A DNA stretch of 7,470 nt from Clostridiaceae bacterium (GTDB lineage Bacteria > Bacillota_A > Clostridia > Acetivibrionales > Acetivibrionaceae): assembly GCA_012513545.1 (NCBI GenBank), contig JAAZCB010000016.1:1-7470 (forward strand). Direction: 5' to 3'. Positions 1 through 6,117 of this stretch are shown piece by piece. The position numbers and the translations under genes are program-made. Positions within the stretch are counted from its first letter, which is position 1. Each line of letters opens with the position of its first letter. Under the pieces are notes generated by a model. The model was not told the origin of the DNA. It did no database searches and worked only from the letters and a program-made list of their open reading frames with translations.

Positions 1-100
1 CCTTAAGTCCTTGCTCGTAAAGTGCTTCAATTTTATAACGCTCTTTTTCAGATATTTGTTTCCATTTTCTTTTTTGTATGTTATTATTGTTTTGATCCAT
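1..100 (-). CDS. IS30-type transposase, N-terminal fragment (runs off left edge)
   Basis: Only the first 33 codons are in the window; the gene continues past base 1. The peptide begins MDQNNNNIQKRKW and goes on KQISEKERYKIEALYEQGLK. The pattern of a basic start followed by (L/I)(T/S)xxERYKIEALxxxGL is typical of the N-terminal helix-turn-helix of IS30-family transposases, which cut and join the ends of their insertion sequence with a DDE catalytic core. That core would lie outside the window. The ATG at 100-98 is preceded by GGAG with about 9 bases of spacing. The call rests on a short stretch, so another HTH protein is possible, but the IS-end-like sequence upstream (150-260) supports a transposase. 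Confidence 0.65.
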   Translation of the reverse strand, partial: MDQNNNNIQKRKWKQISEKERYKIEALYEQGLK

Positions 101-149
101 TCCGTTTCACTCCAGTCACTTTTGTCTTCAACATAAGTATAACTGATTT

Positions 150-172
150 GATCCAGGAATGGATCTTTTTTT
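150..172 (+). terminator. Rho-independent terminator near the IS end
   Basis: GATCCA pairs with TGGATC around a GGAA loop, a 6-bp stem, followed directly by seven T's on the plus strand. It reads opposite to the transposase gene, so it would stop transcripts antisense to that gene. On the minus strand the same hairpin would sit in the transposase leader without a U tract. Confidence 0.55.
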
Positions 173-218
173 ATTCTTTTGGGCAATTCATTTTACAACT
201 TGCCAAATAACATTCTTA

Positions 219-260
219 GCTAAAACTTAGCTAAAACTGCTAAAACTTCGCTAAAACTTA
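219..260. repeat. Four tandem copies of an 11-bp unit (GCTAAAACTTA)
   Basis: The copies are at 219-229 (GCTAAAACTTA), 230-238 (GCTAAAACT, two bases short), 239-249 (GCTAAAACTTC) and 250-260 (GCTAAAACTTA). They lie next to the probable IS30 transposase. Repeated short motifs at an IS end can be transposase binding sites; that role is inferred here. Confidence 0.8.
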
Positions 261-303
261 AATATCAATAATGATAAATTTAATAATTTTATAAGTCATA
301 TAG

Positions 304-334
304 AAAAAACCCCATAGTCAAATATCATGAGGTT
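304..334 (-). terminator. Rho-independent terminator of the AAA ATPase gene
   Basis: Read on the minus strand, AACCTCAT pairs with ATGGGGTT (8 pairs, one of them T-G), with a loop of about 11 bases, then a run of T's. It lies 22 bases after the ATPase stop codon and points the right way. Confidence 0.75.
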
Positions 335-355
335 CAATTATAATATAAAAAATCT

Positions 356-1666
356 TTACTGTATAAGCATTTTAATCATCCAGAAAATATAAAGCGGAAT
401 ATTGATTAATCCTTCATTGTTTTTGATATTCTGCATTGAGGTTCTAACAGAAATTTCAGGCTTATATTTGTCCCGATAAACGCTAAGGCTGCGAGATTTT
501 ACATTCAATGCTGATTTAACTTCAATCGGAATAATTTTATCATCAAACTGTGCGACAAAATCTACTTCTGCCATATTACCCGACTTCCAATAATATGGTA
601 CGTCTTTTTGCAAATTAACCAACTCATTCAATATATAATTTTCTGTTAATGCACCTTTGAATTCTGTATACAGTCCTGAATCCTCATATATAGATGAAGC
701 AGGAAGCTTTGATATCCTTCTCATAAGACCTATATCTGACATATATATTTTAAAATATTTTTGATTTTCATAAGCAGATAAAGGAATATATGGTTTCTCA
801 ATTTTGCTGACCTTGTAAACCATACCTGCACTTATCAGCCATTGCAGTGAATCTTCCAAATCTTTCGCTCTGGCTCCGGGTTTTACGTAACCATAAATAA
901 ACTTTCCACTTTCCCTTGCAAGCTGTCCTGGAATGCTTTTCCATATTAATGAAAGCTTAGGAAAATCTGTTGCAGGTGCATGCTTTGCAAAATCCAGCTC
1001 ATAAGAATTTAATATATCATCCTGCTTTCTTTCGACCTCTTCAATATCTTTTGTATCTATCCATCCCTTAACCACTTCAGGCATACCACCTGTAACAAAA
1101 TATGTTTTCAGCAAGGTTTTAAGCTTGTCTTCAAATATCTTGGGCATAGGTTCATTTATATTAACATTTTTTTCAATATACTCAACAAGCATATCTTCCC
1201 CGCAAGCATGTAGAAACTCATAAAAGTTCATAGGATACATCGTTAAAAAATCCACTTTACCCACAGGAAATGACAGCGGCTTAGACAAGGAAATGCCCAA
1301 AAGTGAACCTGCACAAACAATATGATACTCCGGCAACTTCTCGCTAAAGTATTTTAATGATGTCAAAGCTTTATTACAGAATTGAATTTCATCGAATATT
1401 ATAAGCGTAGTTTCAGGGTCTATTTTTTTTCCTTTTAAAACCCCAAGCTCCGTGATAATTCGTTCCGGGTCGAGATCTTGTTCAAAACGCTCTGCTAAAG
1501 AAGGATTACCTTCAAAATTAAAATATGCTATACCATCGTAGCATCTTTTTCCAAATTCATTAAGTATATATGTCTTTCCGCATTGGCGAACACCTTTTAT
1601 GATTAATGGTTTTCTATCCTTTCTGTTTTTCCATTTTTCTAACTCATCCATTATTATTCTTTTCAT
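356..1666 (-). CDS. AAA ATPase with DUF4143 C-terminal domain
   Basis: The protein has 436 residues, a normal length for this large family of bacterial and archaeal ATPases, whose cellular role is mostly unknown. The N-terminal P-loop ATPase domain shows a Walker A motif (GVRQCGKT, about residues 25-32) and a Walker B motif (LIIFDEIQ, D92/E93). The C-terminal domain carries a PD-(D/E)xK-like pattern, EVDF near 367 and IEVKS near 382, as is usual for DUF4143 proteins. I place the start at the ATG at 1666-1664 because AGAGG sits 8 bases upstream. A GTG nine bases earlier (1675) is in frame but would overlap that ribosome binding site. The gene has its own promoter and terminator and looks intact and single. 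No membrane segment is seen. A partner or defence role is not shown by the neighbours. Confidence 0.9.
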   Translation of the reverse strand: MKRIIMDELEKWKNRKDRKPLIIKGVRQCGKTYILNEFGKRCYDGIAYFNFEGNPSLAERFEQDLDPERIITELGVLKGKKIDPETTLIIFDEIQFCNKALTSLKYFSEKLPEYHIVCAGSLLGISLSKPLSFPVGKVDFLTMYPMNFYEFLHACGEDMLVEYIEKNVNINEPMPKIFEDKLKTLLKTYFVTGGMPEVVKGWIDTKDIEEVERKQDDILNSYELDFAKHAPATDFPKLSLIWKSIPGQLARESGKFIYGYVKPGARAKDLEDSLQWLISAGMVYKVSKIEKPYIPLSAYENQKYFKIYMSDIGLMRRISKLPASSIYEDSGLYTEFKGALTENYILNELVNLQKDVPYYWKSGNMAEVDFVAQFDDKIIPIEVKSALNVKSRSLSVYRDKYKPEISVRTSMQNIKNNEGLINIPLYIFWMIKMLIQ

Positions 1667-1728
1667 ATCGCGCACCTCTTGCCATTATAAGTATATAAAA
1701 TGTTCTATTTATTGCATTTTTCATATTT

Positions 1729-1757
1729 ATAATAATATTATTACCATCAATTGTCAA
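1729..1757 (-). promoter_or_regulatory. Sigma-A-type promoter for the AAA ATPase gene
   Basis: On the minus strand a TTGACA (1757-1752) is followed after 17 bases by TATTAT (1734-1729), an almost perfect match to the consensus. It is 62 bases before the ATPase start codon. Confidence 0.7.
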
Positions 1758-1878
1758 GATATTCATTAAATTTAATTTTATTATATATTGCATAATAATA
1801 ATTCAATATTCTTCAAAAATGGGGTGCTCTTTTTTAAATAAACTGGCGTTAATTATCATTTTTAATGGAGATTATTGC

Positions 1879-1913
1879 TTTACATCATACAAATATCGAG
1901 ATATAATTATATC
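1879..1913 (+). promoter_or_regulatory. Promoter and palindromic operator of the antitoxin-like gene
   Basis: TTTACA (1879-1884), a 17-bp spacer and TATAAT (1902-1907) form a strong promoter 33 bases before the ATG at 1941. The -10 box lies inside a perfect 14-bp palindrome, GATATAATTATATC (1900-1913). A dyad over the -10 box is the usual layout for autoregulated toxin-antitoxin operons, where the antitoxin or the complex represses its own promoter. The palindrome is pure AT inside, so chance is not excluded. Confidence 0.65.
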
Positions 1914-1940
1914 AATTAAACGATATAAGGATGTGATTAA

Positions 1941-2108
1941 ATGGGTGATTTGGTTGTTATGAGCATAGATGCTTTTAAAAAAAGGGAACAGATTTTACAG
2001 CTCCGTGCAAAAATTCTGAAGGCAGAGCAGGAGAGAATCAGTGGAGCTGAGACACTCAGTATTGCAGAAGCAAGAAAAAGACTGAGAAAAAGAGTAGATG
2101 AAGTGTAA
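1941..2108 (+). CDS. Small antitoxin-like protein of a broken TA pair
   Basis: The 55-residue protein begins MGDLVVMSIDAFKKREQ and is mostly helical and charged, with a later ERISGAETLSIAEARKRLRK stretch. Short proteins with a (K/R)xSGAxxxSxxEAxxRL region are, as I recall, encoded just before RelE/ParE-type toxins in Firmicutes; the family name is uncertain and no clear DNA-binding fold can be read. The start is chosen for AAGG at 1927-1930, ten bases upstream, and for the strong promoter above. The next reading frame starts inside this gene (ATG at 2098), giving the 11-base overlap typical of translationally coupled TA genes. Its toxin partner is truncated, so this may now be an orphan antitoxin or a decaying gene. 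There is no frameshift or internal stop. Confidence 0.6.
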   Translation: MGDLVVMSIDAFKKREQILQLRAKILKAEQERISGAETLSIAEARKRLRKRVDEV

Positions 2109-2166
2109 AATAGAAATTCTTCCTTCTGCCCGGGAAGACTTAAAAAAGAGATTATGTCTCCTATAG
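2098..2166 (+). pseudogene. RelE/ParE-type toxin remnant (first 22 codons only)
   Basis: The frame overlapping the antitoxin-like gene by 11 bases reads MKCKIEILPSAREDLKK and then RLCLL before a TAG at 2164-2166. The KIEILPSAREDLKK pattern matches the beta-strand plus helix that open RelE/ParE toxins, which are usually 85-110 residues long. Similarity stops at about 2150, so roughly three quarters of the protein, including the expected catalytic or gyrase-binding parts, is missing. What follows is the 3' end of the PucR-type gene on the other strand, whose stop codon starts at 2167. The remnant is therefore most likely inactive, cut by a deletion or by insertion of the neighbouring cassette. 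The call depends on 17 residues plus gene order. Confidence 0.6.
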
Positions 2167-3723
2167 TCAGAGGACTTTATTAATATCTATATCAACCTTA
2201 TCAAATCCTTTATACAATCTATATGATATATAAATATTGACAAAGGTAGAAATATCGCTTAATGAAAGATCAGCTACACTTTCTATAACTTTTACACGAT
2301 ATTTCATTGTGTTGTAATGTATATTCAATAATTTAGCAGACATAGACATATTGCCAAAACATTCAATATAAACTTTTAAGCTATGTAAATAATCTGTACC
2401 ATTATTTGCGTCATAAGATTTCAAAATATTTATTGCCGGATGTTCTAAATTTTGAGGTTCTCCATTTTCAATACAAGTCATCAACATACTATCAATAATA
2501 TGATTTTTATAATAATAAAGATATTCCGCTTCTTTTCTGAACATTGCTACTTTTATTGTATCTGCGGCTTGTTTATAGTAAGTTTTAAGCATATAAATAT
2601 CTGAAAACGGGTTGCTTAATGCTCCGATTATTTTCTTGTTACTGAGATAAGATGAAATCTTTTCAAGCAAATGGCGCGATACGGTATATTCTTCATCTAA
2701 ATCGATTATTAAAACTATATTTCCTTCAAAAATAACGCTGTAACATTTTTTTATTATTTGACTCAGTTCATTTTTTATTAGTTGTTTATTCACGTTGTTT
2801 TTATCCTCATTTATATAATTAACAATTAAAATTATTATATTCTTGCCTAACTTAATATTTAAATAACTTTTTCTAAAATTAACCATTTCCGGAGTTAACG
2901 GACTTTTTATTAAATCGATAAAAAAGAATTCTTCCGGTCTTCCTTTAACAGATTTATAAAATTCGCTTTTATTTAGTCTAGCAATAACAATCTTTTTTAC
3001 AAAATTCACAAAATCCATATCATTTTCACTAAAAGGTTTTGCAAAATTGAATACACCCAAATAACCAATTTGTTTACCTTCAATATATAAATTACAAGAA
3101 ATCTTCTCTATATCAGTTCCTACAATTTTCATTAAACATGCGTTTCCTGTGTTCAAGAACTCATCATTTTCTCCACAAATTTCACATTGAGCAGGAATGC
3201 TATCATCCATAATCCCATTTTTGACTGAATTACTCCAGTAGGAATTATTTATGTTAATATTAGTTGACCATGCAATCATCCTATAATTTAAATCAATAAA
3301 ATAAAACGGATTACCTACTATTTCAGTTGCAATATTTAATATGTCTTTTATTCCATCATTTCGTTCAAGAGCATCTATAAGAAGTATTTTACTATCTTCA
3401 TAACGTTTTTTATAAAATATGTCTTCCAATAAAATATCAACAATTTCATTTAATGGTGCATTGTCTATAAGTAATATTGGAAAATCAAATGACCTATATA
3501 AATCAACATCATTTAAATTGTTTATACATATATATCCTGCAGCCTTTGATGCATCTTCAATTTCTAAAAAATCTGATAGTTTAATTATATAAAGCTTACC
3601 TTCATCAGCAGACTTTTGCTTAATATCCGTGATAATTGAACTGTAATTAACAATGCTTTTTTCTGATAATAATATTGGGTTATAATCTTCCAAACTTTGA
3701 ATTTTTAATAAATCTAAATTCAA
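2167..3723 (-). CDS. PucR/CdaR-family transcriptional regulator
   Basis: This is a 518-residue cytoplasmic regulator. The C-terminus is the diagnostic PucR helix-turn-helix (about residues 445-505), with MSAKLLNIHYNTMKYRVKVI as core. Before it come an N-terminal sensory region (1-110), a GAF-like region (about 115-255, with NPFYFIDLNYRMIAWS) and a middle domain of the CdaR/GGDEF-like type (about 265-400). Family members usually activate nearby catabolic genes on binding a small molecule. I place the start at the TTG at 3723-3721 because AAAGGAGGG lies 6 bases before it; the TTG at 3741 would place that ribosome binding site inside the gene. The gene is divergent from the moaD-like/AOR/SDR unit, so it probably controls that unit and perhaps itself. 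Four cysteines (about 180, 183, 196, 210) stand out in the GAF-like region. It looks more AT-rich than the AOR gene. Confidence 0.9.
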   Translation of the reverse strand: MNLDLLKIQSLEDYNPILLSEKSIVNYSSIITDIKQKSADEGKLYIIKLSDFLEIEDASKAAGYICINNLNDVDLYRSFDFPILLIDNAPLNEIVDILLEDIFYKKRYEDSKILLIDALERNDGIKDILNIATEIVGNPFYFIDLNYRMIAWSTNININNSYWSNSVKNGIMDDSIPAQCEICGENDEFLNTGNACLMKIVGTDIEKISCNLYIEGKQIGYLGVFNFAKPFSENDMDFVNFVKKIVIARLNKSEFYKSVKGRPEEFFFIDLIKSPLTPEMVNFRKSYLNIKLGKNIIILIVNYINEDKNNVNKQLIKNELSQIIKKCYSVIFEGNIVLIIDLDEEYTVSRHLLEKISSYLSNKKIIGALSNPFSDIYMLKTYYKQAADTIKVAMFRKEAEYLYYYKNHIIDSMLMTCIENGEPQNLEHPAINILKSYDANNGTDYLHSLKVYIECFGNMSMSAKLLNIHYNTMKYRVKVIESVADLSLSDISTFVNIYISYRLYKGFDKVDIDINKVL

Positions 3724-3765
3724 ACTATACCCTCCTTTCAAAAAATGAGAAATTTAATAAATAGA

Positions 3766-3812
3766 ATTATACTTAATGTATAAAGACTTTATAAAATAGA
3801 ATTATTATAATT
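3766..3812. promoter_or_regulatory. Cluster of inverted repeats between the divergent regulator and AOR unit
   Basis: Three dyads follow each other: TTATAC-N5-GTATAA (3767-3783), TATAAAG-A-CTTTATA (3779-3793, perfect) and AATTAT-T-ATAATT (3800-3812, perfect). The first overlaps a TATAAT on the minus strand (3771-3766), a candidate -10 box of the PucR-type gene. They are good candidates for PucR-type operator sites acting on both directions. The region is very AT-rich, so the third dyad in particular may be chance. Confidence 0.45.
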
Positions 3813-3840
3813 AAACATAAGATAAGACTATGTATATTAT
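3811..3840 (+). promoter_or_regulatory. Candidate promoter of the moaD-like/AOR/SDR unit
   Basis: TTAAAC (3811-3816), an 18-bp spacer and TATTAT (3835-3840) give a moderate sigma-A-like match 44 bases before the moaD-like ATG. The weak -35 box would suit a promoter that needs an activator bound just upstream, where the dyads lie. Confidence 0.4.
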
Positions 3841-3884
3841 AACACATTTTGAAAACATTTCAATAGAAAGAAAGGAGCAGCTTT

Positions 3885-4109
3885 ATGGAAGTAGAAGTAA
3901 AATTAATTTCTTCATTCAGAACGGGTCGATTTAAGAGTAAACGTTTCATTCTTAGTGATGAAACCAAAATCACAGATATTCTTGACTCTTTAGATATTAA
4001 GAAAGAAGAATTAGGCTTTGTTCTTATAAATGGAAAGTACAGTAATATTGATGCTTCTTTAAATGACAACGATGTGCTTGAATTCTTTCCTCCTTCTGCA
4101 GGAGGATGA
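3885..4109 (+). CDS. MoaD/ThiS-like sulfur carrier protein
   Basis: This 74-residue protein has the length and pattern of the ubiquitin-like beta-grasp sulfur carriers. It opens MEVEVKLISSF, has the central GFVLINGKY strand and turn, then NDNDVLEFFPP and a C-terminal SAGG. The exposed Gly-Gly end is the site that is adenylated by a MoeB/ThiF-type enzyme and turned into a thiocarboxylate to donate sulfur. In AOR loci such proteins are thought to serve the dithiolene sulfur of the tungsten- or molybdenum-pterin cofactor; that link here is inferred from the adjacent AOR gene. AAAGGAG upstream with about 9 bases of spacing supports the ATG. It is the first gene of the divergent unit. The partner E1 enzyme is not in the window, so it must be encoded elsewhere. 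ThiS or another Ub-like carrier is a less likely alternative. Confidence 0.85.
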   Translation: MEVEVKLISSFRTGRFKSKRFILSDETKITDILDSLDIKKEELGFVLINGKYSNIDASLNDNDVLEFFPPSAGG

Positions 4110-4117
4110 TATTTTTC
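4088..4117 (+). terminator. Terminator-like hairpin across the moaD-like stop codon
   Basis: TCCTCCT (4088-4094) pairs perfectly with AGGAGGA (4100-4106) around a TCTGC loop. It is followed after five bases by a TTTTT run (4112-4116). The 3' arm is the pair of Gly-Gly codons, and the stop codon follows it. It could act as a leaky terminator setting the ratio of carrier protein to AOR, or merely stabilise the mRNA end. Confidence 0.45.
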
Positions 4118-4168
4118 GGTTTAATTTTCGATTAATGTAATCAAGTGTTTCAATATTTATAAAATTGT

Positions 4169-4200
4169 ATAGTTTATACCAAAAAGGGTATTGCAACTAT
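4169..4200 (+). promoter_or_regulatory. Hairpin in the leader of the AOR gene
   Basis: ATAGTT (4169-4174) pairs with AACTAT (4195-4200), and ATACC (4176-4180) with GGTAT (4187-4191), around an AAAAAG loop with a small internal bulge. There is no U tract after it, so it is not a terminator. It may be an operator dyad, an RNA processing site or a stabilising element before the AOR ribosome binding site. Confidence 0.35.
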
Positions 4201-4226
4201 AAATAAGTAATAGGAGATGAACTAAT

Positions 4227-6113
4227 ATGGCAAAACTTAAAGGCTATGCAGGAAAACTTTTACGTGTGGATTTGACAAACGAAACATTTACCGACGTACC
4301 GATAAATGAGGAAATGGCAAGAAAATATATAGGCGGTACAGGATTTGGAGTAAAGGTAATGTATGACGAGGTTCCGGCAGAAGTAGCTTGGCATGATGAA
4401 GATAATCGCTGGGTAATTGCCAGTGGCCCGTTAGGCGGAACTGCAATAGGCGGTTCGGGTACCGTTTCGGTCGTGACCAAAGGCCCAATGACAAATGGTG
4501 TTGCAAGTTCACAGGCTAATGGTTTCTTTGGAGTATTCCTAAGGTTCTGCGGTTATGAAGGAATAATTATCCAGGGCAAAGCAAAAAGGTGGTCTTATCT
4601 TCATATCAGCGATGAAGGAGTAGAACTTAAAGACGCCTCTCATCTTATCGGCAAGGATACTTGGGAGACAAAGGACATTATTCAAGATGAGTTAGAAATG
4701 AAAGAACGTGGAATTAGTGTAGCTGCCATTGGTCCTGCCGGAGAAAATCTAGTAAAGTTTGCAGCAGTAGTAATTGATAAAGATCATGTCCCTTCAAAAA
4801 ATGGTAATGGGGCTGTGCTTGCTTCGAAACAGCTGAAGGCAATCGCTGTAGAACGTGGGAAAAATACCATCACTTTGCACGACCCAGAAGCCCTGAAAGC
4901 TGTCGCTAAGGAAATGAAAGACGAAATACTTACTTATCCGTTCTGTAGCTGGGGTACAACAGGCTCATTTGCTGATGGTATGATTGCGAAATATGGTATG
5001 ATGCCTATAAGAAACTTGACGACTACTATCAGTGACTTCTCTGATGAAAAACTGAATAAATTTGGAAGTCCATATACACGCACTCAACATAACGGTAAAA
5101 AAGATAACTGCTGGGCTTGTCCGGCAAATCACTGTCACACATACGTACTTTCTGAGGGAGAGTACATAGGAGAGAAAGTTTTTGAACCGGAGTATGAATG
5201 TTTAACTTCCTTAGGTCCAATCATTGGTAATGATGACGCGTCAGCTGCCATTTATCTTGCTAATCTCACTGACCGCCTTGGAATGGATGTCAATGAAATT
5301 GGATGGGTTCTAGGATTGGCCATAGAATGTTATGAGAAAGATGTGATCACAAAAGAACAGTCTGATGGCTTAGAGCTCACTTGGGGCAACTACAAAGCAG
5401 TAGAAGAGTTAATGTACAAAATTGCTAATCGTGAAGGTTTTGGTAACATTTTAGCCGAAGGAGCAATGATAGCAGCCCAAAAAATAGGCGGAGAGGCACC
5501 AAACTTTGCTGTTCATACCATGAAAGGTGTTACCCCTCGTACAGTTGAATACAGGCATGTATGGCCGTGGATGTTGGATTACTGTATAAGCAATACCGGT
5601 TCTAACGAGGGATATGAATATATTTTACGACCTGCAGATGTAGGAATCGATTCACCTGAGGGGCAGAGATTAAACCCTGAATTATCTCCGGAAGTAGCCG
5701 TAGATCTGACTGTGAAAACCAGTTGGAGTGCACATTTTCTTGATTGTTTAGGTGTATGCTGGTTTTCTACTAACGGCGATAATAAGCGGCTCTGTGAAGC
5801 AATCAGAGCAGCAACCGGCTGGGATTTTCCTGCTGAAGAATCTGCAGAAGTTGGTATACGAATTTTGAATTTGATGCGAGCATTCAATATCCGTTGCGGA
5901 CATACGCCTGAAATGGATGCTCCTTCACTAAGATTTGGTGGGACAGTTCCGGATGGAATGGCAGCTGGTCAAAGTTTCATGGATCACATGGATGAAATGC
6001 GTACCGGATACTACAAAGGTAAAGGCTGGGATGAGCATACAGGGAAACCACTGCCCGAAACCTTGCGTAAATCAGGATTAGAGTTTGCTATACCAGAGAT
6101 GTGGGGGGAATAA
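4227..6113 (+). CDS. Aldehyde:ferredoxin oxidoreductase family tungsten/molybdopterin enzyme
   Basis: The 628 residues match a full-length AOR, a cytoplasmic enzyme that interconverts aldehydes and carboxylic acids with ferredoxin as electron partner; relatives such as BamB reduce aromatic CoA esters. The N-terminal domain has the family hallmarks: YAGKLLRVDLTNE, the SGPLGGT and VVTKGPMT strands, GYEGIIIQGKA, AAIGPAGENLVKFAAV and GNGAVLASKQLKAIAV. The proposed [4Fe-4S] ligands are C295, C298 and C303 in CWACPANHC, plus C511 in DCLGVC. The first three are spaced CX2CX4C, one residue longer than the CX2CX3C I know from archaeal AOR. The pterin-contact motifs are LTDRLGMDVNEIG and D506-CLGVC. 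AGGAG lies 10 bases before the ATG. No ferredoxin gene is nearby. The gene looks GC-richer than its neighbours. The substrate is unknown; the adjacent SDR suggests a carbonyl compound. Confidence 0.95.
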   Translation: MAKLKGYAGKLLRVDLTNETFTDVPINEEMARKYIGGTGFGVKVMYDEVPAEVAWHDEDNRWVIASGPLGGTAIGGSGTVSVVTKGPMTNGVASSQANGFFGVFLRFCGYEGIIIQGKAKRWSYLHISDEGVELKDASHLIGKDTWETKDIIQDELEMKERGISVAAIGPAGENLVKFAAVVIDKDHVPSKNGNGAVLASKQLKAIAVERGKNTITLHDPEALKAVAKEMKDEILTYPFCSWGTTGSFADGMIAKYGMMPIRNLTTTISDFSDEKLNKFGSPYTRTQHNGKKDNCWACPANHCHTYVLSEGEYIGEKVFEPEYECLTSLGPIIGNDDASAAIYLANLTDRLGMDVNEIGWVLGLAIECYEKDVITKEQSDGLELTWGNYKAVEELMYKIANREGFGNILAEGAMIAAQKIGGEAPNFAVHTMKGVTPRTVEYRHVWPWMLDYCISNTGSNEGYEYILRPADVGIDSPEGQRLNPELSPEVAVDLTVKTSWSAHFLDCLGVCWFSTNGDNKRLCEAIRAATGWDFPAEESAEVGIRILNLMRAFNIRCGHTPEMDAPSLRFGGTVPDGMAAGQSFMDHMDEMRTGYYKGKGWDEHTGKPLPETLRKSGLEFAIPEMWGE

Positions 6114-6117
6114 ATTA

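Larger units (their letters stand above)
1..260 (-). mobile_element. One end of a probable IS30-family insertion sequence
   Basis: This covers the transposase start plus the non-coding stretch before it. That stretch holds an imperfect dyad (GGGCAA at 181-186 against TTGCC at 200-204), a hairpin at 150-165, and four tandem repeats at 219-260, all plausible parts of an IS end. The exact outer boundary and the target duplication cannot be set because the other end is outside the window; 260 is where the repeats stop. Confidence 0.45.

Noticed and set aside
22..210. Open frame of 62 residues on the plus strand, rich in Phe and Tyr
   Set aside because: It overlaps the transposase start in the other strand, has no ribosome binding site, and its composition is that of AT-rich antisense sequence.
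219..260. Tandem 11-bp repeats as a CRISPR array
   Set aside because: Units are too short, directly adjoining and without spacers.
3860..4069. Open frame on the minus strand across the moaD-like gene
   Set aside because: It is antisense to a clear MoaD/ThiS-like gene and shows no motif or ribosome binding site.
4110..4226. Known molybdenum/tungsten cofactor riboswitch before the AOR gene
   Set aside because: The gap is short and shows only one bulged hairpin, not the multi-helix fold expected of that RNA.
5579..5887. Open frame of 102 residues antisense to the AOR gene
   Set aside because: The AOR frame is fully conserved in this part (DCLGVC motif); the antisense frame is a by-product.
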